Shown here piece by piece: positions 52,004 to 61,576 of a DNA stretch of 64,000 nucleotides. This DNA is from Duganella sp. Leaf126. Its GTDB lineage: Bacteria > Pseudomonadota > Gammaproteobacteria > Burkholderiales > Burkholderiaceae_D. The DNA lies in assembly GCF_001423125.1 (NCBI RefSeq), contig NZ_LMNW01000001.1, positions 669,433-733,432 on the forward strand, given 5' to 3'. The position numbers and the translations under genes are program-made. The notes under the pieces are model-generated. The model saw only the letters and a program-made list of their open reading frames with translations. It was not told where the DNA came from and did not search any database. The first letter of the stretch is position 1. The number at the start of each line of letters is the position of its first letter.

Positions 52004-54370
52004 ATGGCTTCTTCCAAATCGGCTCCTCCCAGCAACGGCGGCGGCAGCGACGGCGCCGCCCGCACTGCCGGCAAAACCACTTCCGCGTCGCGTTTCTTCC
52101 TGACGGCCGGCCTGTCCGTGCTGGGCCTGGTCGTGGGCGGCGTGCTGCTGGTGGTCTTCGGCCTGGCGATGGCCTACCCCAACCTGCCCGAGCTCGACAC
52201 GCTGACCGACTATCGTCCCAAGATGCCGCTGCGGATCTTCTCGTCCGATAACGTCCTGATCGGCGAATTCGGCGAGGAGCGCCGCAACCTGGTGCGCATC
52301 AAGGACATCCCCGACGTGATGAAGAAGGCCGTGCTGGCCATCGAGGACGACCGCTTCTACGAGCATGGCGGCGTCGATTACACCGGCATCCTGCGCGCGG
52401 CCGTGCACAACGCCACCGGCGGCGCCAAGCAGGGTGCGTCCACCATCACCCAGCAAGTCGCGCGCAACTTTTTCCTGTCCAGCGAGCAGACCATCAAGCG
52501 CAAGGTCTATGAAATGCTGCTGGCGTGGAAGATCGAGAAGAACCTGAGCAAGGACCAGATTCTCGAGGTGTACATGAACCAGATCTACCTGGGCCAGCGC
52601 GCCTACGGGTTCTCGTCGGCTGCGCAAATCTATTTCGGCAAGAATATCCGCGACATCACCGTGGCCGAAGCGGCCATGCTGGCCGGCCTGCCCAAGGCGC
52701 CATCGGCCTATAACCCGGTCGTCAATCCCAAGCGCGCACGCACGCGCCAGCAGTACATCCTGACGCGCATGCACGCGCTCGGCTACATCACGGACCTGCA
52801 GTACGAGGAAGCGCGGGCCGAGCCGCTCAAGGTCAAGACCGACAGCAGCGAGTTCGGCGTGCACGCCGAGTACGTGGCCGAAATGGCGCGCCAGCTGGTC
52901 TACGAGCAGTTCAAGGAAGACACGTATACGCGCGGCCTCAACGTGTTTACCACCATCACCAAGGCCGACCAGGACGCCGCCTACCTGGCGCTGCGCCGCG
53001 GCGTGATGGACTATGAACGCCGCCATCCGTACCGCGGTCCGGAAGCGTATATCGACCTGCCGGCCAAGAAGGAAGAAGCCGACGACGCCATCGAGACCGA
53101 GCTGGCCGACCACCCCGACAGCGACGACATCATCGCTGCCATCGTGCTGCAGGCCACGCCGCAGCTGATCGTGGCGGTGACTGCCTCGGGCGAGGAAATC
53201 CGCATCAGCGGCGCCGGCCTGGCCATGGGCCGCGCCTGGCTGTCGGACAAGGCCGCGCCCAACAAGCGCATCCGCCGCGGCGCCGTGGTGCGCGTGATGC
53301 GCGAAGAGAAGGACTGGGAGCTGACCCAGATGCCGCAGATCGAATCGGCCTTCATTGCCGCCAGCACCGAGGACGGCGCGATCAAGGCCATGGTCGGCGG
53401 CTTCGATTACAACCGCAACAAGTTCAACCACGTGACCCAGGCCTGGCGCCAGCCCGGCTCGTCATTCAAACCGTTCATCTATTCGGCCTCGCTCGAGCGC
53501 GGCCTGTCGCCGGCCACCATCATCAACGACGCGCCGATCTCGTTCGACGCCGGCCAGACCGGCGGCCAGGCCTGGGAGCCGAAGAACTACGACGGCAAGT
53601 ACGACGGTCCGATGACGATGCGCCGCGGCCTGACCAAGTCGAAGAACATGATCTCGATCCGCATCCTGCACAAGATCGGCGCCAAGTATGGCCAGGAATA
53701 CACGACCCGCTTCGGTTTCGACGCCGACAAGAACCCGCCCTACTTGACGCTCGCGCTTGGCGCCGGCAACGTGACGCCGCTGCAGATGGCCGGCGCCTAC
53801 GCGGTGTTCGCCAACGGCGGCTACAAGGTCAGCCCCTACCTGATCGCCAAGGTGACCGACGCCGACGGCAAGATTTTGTCGCAGGCAGCGCCCGACCTGG
53901 CCGGCGACGAGAAGAACCGCGTGATCGACGAGCGCAACGCCTTCCTGATGGACAGCATGCTCAAGGACGTGGTGCGCTACGGTACGGCCGCTAAGGCGCT
54001 GGTGCTCAAGCGCCCCGACATCTCGGGCAAGACCGGCACCACCAACGATTCGATCGACGCCTGGTTTGCCGGTTACCAGCCCAAGCTGGTCGGCGTGGCC
54101 TGGATCGGCTACGACCAGCCGCGCAACCTCGGCAACCGCGAGACGGGCGGCGGCCTGGCGCTGCCGATCTGGATCAACTTCATGCAAAAGGCGCTGAAGA
54201 ACATCCCGATCGAGGAGCGCGCCGTGCCCGAAGGCGTGATGCTGGTCGGCGACGAGTACTACTACGCCGAAAATCCGCCCGGCACCGGCGTCCACAACAT
54301 CGACGGCGCCAACCAGGGTACGCCGGCCGAGGAAAAGGCCAAGGACGCGGTCAAGAACGAGCTGTTCTAG
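52004..54370 (+). CDS. mrcA: Class A penicillin-binding protein 1A
   Basis: 788 residues. Cytoplasmic tail, one membrane anchor (about 30-57), glycosyltransferase-51 domain with the catalytic glutamate in EDDRFYEHGGVD near residue 113 and GASTITQQVARNFFLS, an OB-like domain at about 310-440, and the transpeptidase domain with SxxK in PGSSFKPF near 487, SxN in TKSKNMIS and KTGTTN near 675. It polymerises and cross-links peptidoglycan. Divergent from pilM, the classical ponA-pilM arrangement. Confidence 0.96.
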   Translation: MASSKSAPPSNGGGSDGAARTAGKTTSASRFFLTAGLSVLGLVVGGVLLVVFGLAMAYPNLPELDTLTDYRPKMPLRIFSSDNVLIGEFGEERRNLVRIKDIPDVMKKAVLAIEDDRFYEHGGVDYTGILRAAVHNATGGAKQGASTITQQVARNFFLSSEQTIKRKVYEMLLAWKIEKNLSKDQILEVYMNQIYLGQRAYGFSSAAQIYFGKNIRDITVAEAAMLAGLPKAPSAYNPVVNPKRARTRQQYILTRMHALGYITDLQYEEARAEPLKVKTDSSEFGVHAEYVAEMARQLVYEQFKEDTYTRGLNVFTTITKADQDAAYLALRRGVMDYERRHPYRGPEAYIDLPAKKEEADDAIETELADHPDSDDIIAAIVLQATPQLIVAVTASGEEIRISGAGLAMGRAWLSDKAAPNKRIRRGAVVRVMREEKDWELTQMPQIESAFIAASTEDGAIKAMVGGFDYNRNKFNHVTQAWRQPGSSFKPFIYSASLERGLSPATIINDAPISFDAGQTGGQAWEPKNYDGKYDGPMTMRRGLTKSKNMISIRILHKIGAKYGQEYTTRFGFDADKNPPYLTLALGAGNVTPLQMAGAYAVFANGGYKVSPYLIAKVTDADGKILSQAAPDLAGDEKNRVIDERNAFLMDSMLKDVVRYGTAAKALVLKRPDISGKTGTTNDSIDAWFAGYQPKLVGVAWIGYDQPRNLGNRETGGGLALPIWINFMQKALKNIPIEERAVPEGVMLVGDEYYYAENPPGTGVHNIDGANQGTPAEEKAKDAVKNELF

Positions 54371-54441
54371 GGGAAGCTCGACAAACCTACTGCGCGGCTC
54401 GCTACGGTTTTCCGAGCTTCCTCGTCAGCCGGAGTTGGCAT

Positions 54442-54470
54442 AAAAAACGGCGGCCCTGTTGGCCGCCGTT
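54442..54470 (-). terminator. Rho-independent terminator of cyaY
   Basis: A perfect 10-bp stem (AACGGCGGCC at 54446-54455 with GGCCGCCGTT at 54461-54470) with a 5-nt loop. On the - strand it is followed by six T. It lies 23 bp past the cyaY stop. On the + strand the tail is not T-rich, so it mainly serves cyaY. Confidence 0.8.
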
Positions 54471-54492
54471 GTCGTATTTACACTCAGTAATT

Positions 54493-54825
54493 TTATCCGG
54501 TAATGACGACTGGGGCGCCGCCTTGCGCGCTGACCATCTCCGACAGCGACGCCAGCATCTCCGAGCCGTCGCGGGTATTGATCCACTGCCCCCCGACCTG
54601 GCGGTAGTGGTAGCCGCCCGAGCGCGAAGCCACCCACAGTTCCTTCATCGCCGCCTGGCTGTTGACGATGATCTTGGAACCGTTGTCGAGGAACTCGATT
54701 TCCAGCACGTTGCCGCTGCGGCTGCACTCGACGTCGATCATGTCGTCGTCGTTCAATTTGTCCAGCGCTGCCTCGATGGCGTCGAGGGTGGCCTCGGCCT
54801 GCGCCAGGAATTCTGAATCGCCCAT
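54493..54825 (-). CDS. cyaY: Iron donor protein CyaY (bacterial frataxin)
   Basis: 110 residues, family length. The acidic N-terminal helix (AQAEATLDAIEAALDKLNDDDMIDVE) binds iron. The beta-sheet contains NVLEIEFLDNGSKIIVNSQAAMKELWVASRSGGYHYR. It modulates Fe-S cluster assembly by binding IscS. Located back to back with lptM-lysA, the usual neighbourhood in proteobacteria. Confidence 0.96.
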   Translation of the reverse strand: MGDSEFLAQAEATLDAIEAALDKLNDDDMIDVECSRSGNVLEIEFLDNGSKIIVNSQAAMKELWVASRSGGYHYRQVGGQWINTRDGSEMLASLSEMVSAQGGAPVVITG

Positions 54826-54864
54826 GCTAAACTCCAGTCTCTATAGTCAATCCGTGATTCTATC

Positions 54865-55131
54865 GTGAAGTCCGTTCCGACATCTCCTGTTCGTCATGCT
54901 GTCTTCCCAGCGCTCGGCGCCGCCACCGTGGCGCTGACGGTCATGCTCAGCGGTTGCGGCCAACCCGGCCCGCTGTACCTGCCCAAGCCGCCAGCGGCCA
55001 AGCCTGCCAAGAGCAGCACGGTCCCGGTCTCCCCTGCAGCCGAACCGCCGGCGCCGGTCGTCCCCGCGCCGGGCGAACCGGTCACGCCGGCGTCGATGCA
55101 GTCTCCCACTACCGTACCGTCCACCAAATAA
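54865..55131 (+). CDS. lptM: Small lipoprotein LptM (YifL-like)
   Basis: 88 residues from a GTG start, with a lipoprotein signal ending LTVMLSGC and the hallmark LptM motif CGQPGPLYLP right after the acylated cysteine. The rest is a Pro/Ala-rich tail. LptM assists oxidative maturation of LptD in the LPS translocon. No Shine-Dalgarno precedes the GTG; TATAGT at 54842-54847 would give a very short 5' end. It lies 4 bp upstream of lysA and 39 bp from divergent cyaY, as in other proteobacteria. Confidence 0.88.
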   Translation: MKSVPTSPVRHAVFPALGAATVALTVMLSGCGQPGPLYLPKPPAAKPAKSSTVPVSPAAEPPAPVVPAPGEPVTPASMQSPTTVPSTK

Positions 55132-55135
55132 CGTT

Positions 55136-56425
55136 ATGTCGCCATTTTCGTATCAAGACGGCGTGCTGCACGCCGAAGGCGTGTCGCTGGCCGCCATCGC
55201 CGCCGAGCACGGCACGCCCACGTATGTCTATTCCAAGGCCGCGCTGCTCGGCAATTTCGCCGCCTATGCCGACGCCTGCCAGGGCCGCGATGCGCTGGTG
55301 TGCTATGCGATGAAAGCCAATTCCAACCTGGCCATCCTCGACCTGCTGGCGCGCCAGGGCGCCGGTTTCGACATCGTCTCCGGCGGCGAGCTGCAGCGCG
55401 TGCTGGCGGCCGGTGGCGATCCGCGCAAGGTGATCTTCTCGGGCGTGGGCAAGACCGTCGACGAGATGCGCCTGGCGCTGTCGCACGACATCCTGTGCTT
55501 CAACGTCGAATCGATTCCCGAGCTGCACCGCCTGAACGACGTCGCTGGCGCCATGGGCAAGACCGCGCGCATTTCGCTGCGGGTCAACCCGAATGTCGAT
55601 CCCAAGACCCACCCGTACATTGCCACCGGCCTGAAAGCGAGCAAGTTCGGCGTGGCTTTCGACGACGCGCTCGCCACCTACCGCGCCGCCGCCGCCCTGC
55701 CGCACATCGACGTGGCCGGCATCGACTGCCACATCGGCTCGCAGCTGCTGGACGACCAGCCGCTGCTCGAAGCGCTGGACCGCCTGATCGAACTGGTGGA
55801 CCGTCTCGGCGACGAGGGCATCACCGTGCACCACCTGGACATGGGCGGCGGCATCGGCATCGACTACCGCGAAGCGGGCGAAGCGGCGCCGGTGCCGGTG
55901 GGCGACTACCTGGGCCGCGTGTTCGCCCGCATCGACGCCTGGCGCGCACAGCGTTACGACGGCAAGCCGATCAAGGTGATTTTCGAGCCGGGCCGCTCGA
56001 TCGTCGGCAATACCGGCGTACTGCTGACCAGGGTGGAATTCATCAAGCACGGCGAAGAAAAGAATTTCTGCATCGTCGATGCCGCCATGAACGACATGGC
56101 CCGCCCGGCCCTGTACCAGGCCTGGATGGACATGCAGCCGGTGGTGCAAGGCACGGCCGCGGCGCAGACCTACGACGTGGTCGGCCCGGTGTGCGAATCG
56201 GGCGACTGGCTGGCGCGCGACCGCGCCCTGGCCGTGGCAGCGGGCGACCTGCTGGTGATGCACTCGGCCGGCGCCTACGGCATGACCATGGCCTCGAACT
56301 ACAACACGCGCGGCCGCGCCGCTGAGCTCATCGTGGACGGCGCCACCGCCCACGTCGTACGCCGCCGCGAGACCCCGGCCGAGCTCTACGCCCTGGAATC
56401 GGTCATCCGTTCACCTTCTTGTTGA
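55136..56425 (+). CDS. lysA: Diaminopimelate decarboxylase
   Basis: 429-residue fold-III PLP enzyme making L-lysine from meso-diaminopimelate. The PLP lysine is in VCYAMKANSNLAIL; HIGSQL, GGGIGIDY, EPGRSIVGNTGVLLT and the substrate cysteine region GPVCESGDWLARDR are all present. It is coupled to lptM (4 bp). The last eight codons (VIRSPSC and stop) overlap the end of the convergent msrQ gene by 23 bp, and this tail looks like a small extension beyond the conserved end. Confidence 0.97.
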   Translation: MSPFSYQDGVLHAEGVSLAAIAAEHGTPTYVYSKAALLGNFAAYADACQGRDALVCYAMKANSNLAILDLLARQGAGFDIVSGGELQRVLAAGGDPRKVIFSGVGKTVDEMRLALSHDILCFNVESIPELHRLNDVAGAMGKTARISLRVNPNVDPKTHPYIATGLKASKFGVAFDDALATYRAAAALPHIDVAGIDCHIGSQLLDDQPLLEALDRLIELVDRLGDEGITVHHLDMGGGIGIDYREAGEAAPVPVGDYLGRVFARIDAWRAQRYDGKPIKVIFEPGRSIVGNTGVLLTRVEFIKHGEEKNFCIVDAAMNDMARPALYQAWMDMQPVVQGTAAAQTYDVVGPVCESGDWLARDRALAVAAGDLLVMHSAGAYGMTMASNYNTRGRAAELIVDGATAHVVRRRETPAELYALESVIRSPSC

Positions 56426-57017
56426 ACTTCCAGTAGAGGCGCGTGGCCAGCAGCACGGCCACGATGGTGCCGTAGATGATCGGTTCGGTGAAGTTGTGCT
56501 TGCCCGCTTTCATCCACCAGAAGTGCAGGATGGCCAGCGGCGCGACCACGTAGATCAGGCGGTGCAGCCACTGCCAGCGCTTGCCGCCCAGGCGGCGGAT
56601 CATGGCGTTGGTGCTGGTGGCCGCCAGCGGGATCAGCAGCACGAAGGCAATGAAGCCGACCGTGATGAACGGTCGGCGCAGCACGTCTTTCCACATCTCG
56701 GCCAGGTCGAAGAAATGGTCGAACCACAGGAAGGTCATGAAGTGCAGCGCCGCATAAAAGAACATGAACAGGCCCAGCATGCGGCGCAGCTTGACCAGCC
56801 AGTTCCATTTGGTGAGCCGGCGCAGCGGCGTGACTGCCAGCGTGAAGCACAGAAAATACAAGGTCCAGTCGCCGGTGGCGCGGGTGATGAACTCGAGCGG
56901 TTCCACCAGTTGCCCGGTCACCGTCAGGAACACCATGCGCGCCAGCGGGACCAGCGCGGCCAGGAACACGGCAGCCTTGATCAGGCTGATCTGGCGCGCA
57001 GAAGGGGTGAAAGCCAT
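56403..57017 (-). CDS. msrQ: MsrPQ heme-binding membrane subunit MsrQ
   Basis: 204 residues, six predicted membrane helices with ferric-reductase-like histidines (YAALHFMTFLWFDHF; WQWLHRLIYVVAPLAILHFWW). It delivers electrons from the quinone pool to MsrP for repair of oxidised methionines in periplasmic proteins. It starts 14 bp past the msrP stop and its 3' end overlaps lysA. Confidence 0.94.
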   Translation of the reverse strand: MAFTPSARQISLIKAAVFLAALVPLARMVFLTVTGQLVEPLEFITRATGDWTLYFLCFTLAVTPLRRLTKWNWLVKLRRMLGLFMFFYAALHFMTFLWFDHFFDLAEMWKDVLRRPFITVGFIAFVLLIPLAATSTNAMIRRLGGKRWQWLHRLIYVVAPLAILHFWWMKAGKHNFTEPIIYGTIVAVLLATRLYWKFNKKVNG

Positions 57018-57031
57018 GCCGTACGCGCCCC

Positions 57032-58012
57032 TCAATAGAATTTTTTCAGGTCCATGCCCGCGTACAGCGGCGCCACGTCGCTGTAGCCGTTGAACATCAG
57101 GGTCTTGCGCTTGCGGGCCAGGAAGCCGTCTTCGCCGATGCGGCGCTCGGACGCCTGCGACCAGCGCGGGTGATCGACATCGGGATTCACATTCGAATAG
57201 AAACCATATTCGCGCGGCGCCGACAGGTTCCACGACGTGCGCGGCTGGTCCTTGACGAAGCGGATCTTGACGATCGACTTGGCCGATTTAAAACCATACT
57301 TCCAGGGCAAGACCATGCGTACCGGCGCGCCGTTCTGGTTCGGCAACACCTCGCCGTACATGCCAAAGGTCAGCAGCGCCAGCGGGTGGTTGGCTTCATC
57401 GATGCGCAAGCCTTCCGTGTACGGCCAGTCGAGCACGCGGCTGTTGACGCCCGGCATCTGCTTGCGGTCGTTGAGGGTGATGAATTCGACGTACTTGGCG
57501 TTGCCGGTGGGCTCGACCTTCTTGATGATCTCGGAGAACGAGTAACCGACCCACGGAATCACCATCGACCAGCCTTCCACGCAGCGCAGCCGGTACACGC
57601 GCTCTTCCATCGGCGCCAGCTTGAGCAGCGCATCGATGTCGAGCGTCATCGGTTTCTTGACTTCGCCCTCGATCTGCACCGTCCACGGCCGCGTTTTCAG
57701 CGTGCCGGCGTTGGCGGCCGGGTCGCTCTTGTCGGTGCCGAATTCGTAGAAATTGTTGTAGGTGGTGGCGTCCTTGTATGGCGTCTGCTTGTCGAGCGCC
57801 GAGTAGGCCGGGTTCAGCTTGGCCGGCAGCCTGGCCAGTCCGCCCCCCTGGGCGAACGCTTCGCGATTGGCCATCTCCAGCAGCGCGGCGCTGCCGATGG
57901 CGCCGGCCGCCACCTGCTTGATGAAGCGGCGGCGCGACTCGTACAGCGCGCGCGGCGTGATTTCCGACGAAAACGGCAGCTCGATACCGTTGGGGCTACG
58001 CTTGATCAGCAT
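57032..58012 (-). CDS. msrP: Periplasmic methionine sulfoxide reductase catalytic subunit MsrP
   Basis: 326 residues with a twin-arginine signal ([20 protein letters not shown], residues 26-45), so it is exported folded with its molybdopterin. The molybdenum ligand is C144 in [42 protein letters not shown] is the sulfite-oxidase-fold core. It reduces both stereoisomers of methionine sulfoxide. First gene of the msrPQ operon. Confidence 0.96.
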   Translation of the reverse strand: MLIKRSPNGIELPFSSEITPRALYESRRRFIKQVAAGAIGSAALLEMANREAFAQGGGLARLPAKLNPAYSALDKQTPYKDATTYNNFYEFGTDKSDPAANAGTLKTRPWTVQIEGEVKKPMTLDIDALLKLAPMEERVYRLRCVEGWSMVIPWVGYSFSEIIKKVEPTGNAKYVEFITLNDRKQMPGVNSRVLDWPYTEGLRIDEANHPLALLTFGMYGEVLPNQNGAPVRMVLPWKYGFKSAKSIVKIRFVKDQPRTSWNLSAPREYGFYSNVNPDVDHPRWSQASERRIGEDGFLARKRKTLMFNGYSDVAPLYAGMDLKKFY

Positions 58013-58102
58013 ATTGACTCCAGAAAAGGTGCAAGGCGATGACGCAACCTTACACCAATCCCGGAAAACGGATATTACGACTCGGTTAACCGCGCAAGCG
58101 GC

Positions 58103-59287
58103 TTACAGCTTGCCGTAGGAATGCAGGCCCGAGAGGAACATATTCACACCGAGGAAGGCGAACGTGGTCACCAGCAAGCCCACCAGCGCCCACCAGGCTG
58201 CCGGACGGCCACGCAAGCCCGTCATCAGGCGCATGTGCAGCCAGGCCGCGTAGTTGAGCCAGACGATCAGCGCCCAGGTCTCTTTCGGGTCCCACGACCA
58301 GTAGCCGCCCCACGCTTCGGCCGCCCACAGCGCGCCCAAAATGGTGGCAATGGTAAAGAAGGCAAAGCCGGCCGAGATGGCCTTGTACATGACGTCGTCG
58401 AGCACTTCGAGCGACGGCAACCGGTCCACCAGGTAATTGGAACTTTTCAGCAGATAGGCCAGCGCCACCATGGCGGCCAGCGCGAAGTTGCCATAGCCAA
58501 TGAAATTGGCCGGCACATGGATCTTCATCCACCAGCTTTGCAGCGCCGGCAGCAGCGGCTGGATCTCGGCCGCATCGCGCGAGGTCGTGTACCAGAACAG
58601 GAAACCGATGGCGGCCGTGATGATCAGCAGGACGAACGGCCCCATCTGGCGGGTCCGGTAGCGCGCTTCGAAGTACAGGTAGAACATCGCCGTGATCAGC
58701 GAGAACAGGATGAACACTTCGTACAGGTTGGAGACGGGTATGTGGCCGACGTCGGTACCGATCAGGTAGGACTCGTACCAGCGCACCATCATGCCGGTCC
58801 AGCCCAGCACCACGGCCGCCCAGCTGAGCTTGGTACCGAGGCTGCTCCAGGCGGCCGAGCGGCCGGCAAAGCCGATCCAGTAGAACAGCGTGGACAGGCA
58901 GAACATCACGCTCATCCACAGGATCGCCGACTGGCTCGACAGCATGTAGCGCAGCCAGAATTTTTGCGTGCCCATGTCGAGCTGGCCCGCGTACATCGAC
59001 ACCGCCCATAGCGACAGCAGCGCCACCGCTGCCATCAGCGCACGCACCGGCTTCCAGTGCCAGCCCAGCGCTGCAAACACGGGCGCGCACAGCAGCATGA
59101 TCGCTTCTTCGTACACGTCCATGAAGTGGCCATAGCGGTAGAGGGCGAACACGGCGCCGGCCAGCAGCGCGGCGGCAAACAGCCAGTCCAGCGCACCGAG
59201 GCGCCTGAAGTAGCCGGGCGCCTGTACATAGGGGCCGGCGCTGGCCGCCGGGGCGGGGCGAGGCTGCGATTTTTCGGTCAGTTCCAT
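58103..59287 (-). CDS. ccsB: Cytochrome c biogenesis protein CcsB (ResC/CcsA-type)
   Basis: 394 residues, about eight membrane helices and the tryptophan-rich heme-handling WWD motif WGGYWSWDPKETWALIVWLNYAAWLH. With ResB it forms the System II heme-delivery and ligation complex for c-type cytochromes. Residues 1-25 form a Pro/Ala-rich cytoplasmic lead. It begins 38 bp after resB. Confidence 0.95.
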   Translation of the reverse strand: MELTEKSQPRPAPAASAGPYVQAPGYFRRLGALDWLFAAALLAGAVFALYRYGHFMDVYEEAIMLLCAPVFAALGWHWKPVRALMAAVALLSLWAVSMYAGQLDMGTQKFWLRYMLSSQSAILWMSVMFCLSTLFYWIGFAGRSAAWSSLGTKLSWAAVVLGWTGMMVRWYESYLIGTDVGHIPVSNLYEVFILFSLITAMFYLYFEARYRTRQMGPFVLLIITAAIGFLFWYTTSRDAAEIQPLLPALQSWWMKIHVPANFIGYGNFALAAMVALAYLLKSSNYLVDRLPSLEVLDDVMYKAISAGFAFFTIATILGALWAAEAWGGYWSWDPKETWALIVWLNYAAWLHMRLMTGLRGRPAAWWALVGLLVTTFAFLGVNMFLSGLHSYGKL

Positions 59288-59325
59288 GATTTCTCCGTGC
59301 TGCGCAAAGGTAGGGCGATCGTACC

Positions 59326-61431
59326 TCACGCCGATTGCTGCAGCTTCTCTTTTAAGGTTTCGTATTCGCGCTCGAAGTCGAGCGTCTTGCGCTGCGTGCT
59401 CATGGCCATTAATGCCTCGGCGCCGCCGGAATGTTCTGTGTCATCCTTGATCCACACCCACAGCCGGCGCTCGCGGATGTAAAACATCGAAAACACGCCC
59501 AGCACCAGCAGCGCGCAGCCGAAGTACACGATGTTCTTGCCCGGCGAGCGCGTGACCTGGAACACGGACGCCTTCACTTCCACGAATTCGTCGAGCTGCA
59601 GGTACACGGGCGCGCCATAGAAGAACGCGTCCGACAGCGCGTTGGTGGCCAGCAGCAGGTAGCGGCCGTGGCTTTCGTCGGCAGCGGCCGGGGCCAGGCC
59701 ATCCTTGGCGCGCGCCACCTGCCACAGCTCCCACAGGCTGCCGTTGAGGATCTTCATGAACACTTCAGCGGTCTTCTGCTGGCCTTCGGCCGGCACTTTT
59801 TCCAGGAATTGCGATACCGAGACGAAACCGCCGACCTTGCCGTCACCGGCGAACAGGCTCAGGCTTTTTTCGGACGACGCTTCGATCTGCGCGCGCACGG
59901 TGGCGACGTCGCCGGTCTGCGGCGCCGCGCGCTCGCTGTAACGCCTGGCGGCAGCGGCGCGCAGGGCCGGATCGGCCAGCGCTGCGCGCAAGCGCATCCA
60001 GTCGCGCACCGAGTGCTCGTCATCGACCGGAATGCGCAGGTAGTTGAACGGGTCGGACGGGTTGCTGCGCACGCCGGCCAGGAATACCGACGCGCCGTCG
60101 AGCGTCATCGGCTGCATGTAGTTCTGGTATTCGCGCGCCTGCCCGGTTTTGTCGCGCAGCTTGTACTGGACGCTGGGGCCGACATTTTTCAAGGTGTTCG
60201 ACAGGCTGCCGCGCCCGGCCGAACCGGTGTGCTTGTCGAAGCCGGCCTCGAGTTGCTCGCGCAAGCTCTTGCCCTGCTTGACAGTGCGCACATCGGTATT
60301 GCCATCCTGGTTGGCGCTCATGTTTTCCACGTTGAACGGCCGAAAGCCCGACCACTCGACCGTGTAGGCGTCGCTGAGCGGCGTGGTTTCGCCGACCACG
60401 CCGTTGAGGTCGAAGCTGGTGGTGGCGGTGCCCTGCATCGGATAAGCCTTGAGCTTGAGCTTGCTGCCGCCGTCCTCAAAGCTGGACTGGTAGATCGCCA
60501 GGCCCTTGAACAGCAGCGGCTTGTTGACCTCGATGACGGCGTTGACCTTGTCGCCGCTGGCATGATCGACCACCTCGACATCGCTGGCGAACAGCTTGGG
60601 CATGCCGGTGCTGTAAAAATCGATGGTGAATTTTTTCAGGGTGATGGTGACCGGCAAGTCCTGGATCAGCACGCCGTCGGGGCGCTGCAGCAGTGCCGTT
60701 GAACTGTTCGACCCTTCCGGTATCAGGGTGTTGCCACGGAAGGTGGGGTTGCCAGTGCCGAGGCGGTGGCTGGCCGGCACGTCGGCGATCAGGCCGGTGC
60801 CGGCAAATGGCGTCTTGCCCAGCACCCATTCCTGGAAGCGGATCGGCAGGTCCGAATCGAACAGCGCCCCCACGCAGATCACCACGATCGATGCATGGGC
60901 AAAGATGTAGCCGAACTTGTTGGCGCCGCCGCGCTTGGCGGCCAGCAAGGTGCCGTGGTCGCGTTCGACGATCTTGACCCGATAGCCATGGTCGGCCAGC
61001 CGACCGGCGGTCTGCTGGGCCAGCGCCGCGCGCGGCAGCGGCGCGCGCCAGTGCAGGCGGTGCGGGAAATTGAGCAGCGACTGCTCGCGCACGTTCTCGC
61101 GCCAGCTGCGCATGTCGCGCACCATCTTCGGTGCATTGCGCACGATGCACAGCGTGGTGGACGACACCAGCAGCGTCATCAGCAGCATGAACCACCACGA
61201 CGCATACACGGCGTACAGCCCGGCCTTGTCGAATACCTCGAACCAGAACGGGCCGAACTGGTTGATGTAGTTCGAGGTGGCCTCGCTCTGCTTCATCACG
61301 GTGCCGATGACCGCGGCGATGGCGATCATCGCCAGCATGGCGATGGCAAAGCGCATCGACGACATCAGCTCGATCGTCTCGCCGATGATCGGGCGGCGGG
61401 TCTTGATGTGGATACCGGTGGTGCTAGTCAT
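59326..61431 (-). CDS. Cytochrome c biogenesis protein ResB (Ccs1)
   Basis: 701 residues. Three membrane helices lie in the first 200 residues (IAMLAMIAIAAVIGTVM; WWFMLLMTLLVSSTTLCIV; IFAHASIVVICVGALFDSDLPI) and one lies near the C-terminus (IVYFGCALLVLGVFSMFYI). The large periplasmic domain between them contains AIYQSSFEDGGSKLKLKAYP. ResB pairs with CcsB to pass heme across the membrane and attach it to CxxCH motifs. It lies directly upstream of ccsB and next to a c4-type cytochrome gene. Confidence 0.94.
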   Translation of the reverse strand: MTSTTGIHIKTRRPIIGETIELMSSMRFAIAMLAMIAIAAVIGTVMKQSEATSNYINQFGPFWFEVFDKAGLYAVYASWWFMLLMTLLVSSTTLCIVRNAPKMVRDMRSWRENVREQSLLNFPHRLHWRAPLPRAALAQQTAGRLADHGYRVKIVERDHGTLLAAKRGGANKFGYIFAHASIVVICVGALFDSDLPIRFQEWVLGKTPFAGTGLIADVPASHRLGTGNPTFRGNTLIPEGSNSSTALLQRPDGVLIQDLPVTITLKKFTIDFYSTGMPKLFASDVEVVDHASGDKVNAVIEVNKPLLFKGLAIYQSSFEDGGSKLKLKAYPMQGTATTSFDLNGVVGETTPLSDAYTVEWSGFRPFNVENMSANQDGNTDVRTVKQGKSLREQLEAGFDKHTGSAGRGSLSNTLKNVGPSVQYKLRDKTGQAREYQNYMQPMTLDGASVFLAGVRSNPSDPFNYLRIPVDDEHSVRDWMRLRAALADPALRAAAARRYSERAAPQTGDVATVRAQIEASSEKSLSLFAGDGKVGGFVSVSQFLEKVPAEGQQKTAEVFMKILNGSLWELWQVARAKDGLAPAAADESHGRYLLLATNALSDAFFYGAPVYLQLDEFVEVKASVFQVTRSPGKNIVYFGCALLVLGVFSMFYIRERRLWVWIKDDTEHSGGAEALMAMSTQRKTLDFEREYETLKEKLQQSA

Positions 61432-61473
61432 GCATGGGCTTTAAAAAAATGGGGCAACCGCGCAGCATACCAA

Positions 61474-61503
61474 TAAAAACGGCAGCCCGCTCATGCTGCT
61501 GCC
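61474..61503 (-). terminator. Rho-independent terminator after the cytochrome c4 gene
   Basis: On the - strand GGCAGC (61498-61503) pairs with GCTGCC (61481-61486) around an 11-nt loop and is followed by GTTTTTATT. It lies about 75 bp past the stop of the c4 gene and before resB. Confidence 0.6.
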
Positions 61504-61576
61504 CCCGGCATCGGTAGCACCGGTACACAGCGCCTGCCGGCAGCGTATCGCAGGGCGCGCAGCAGGTTGGCGCGCC

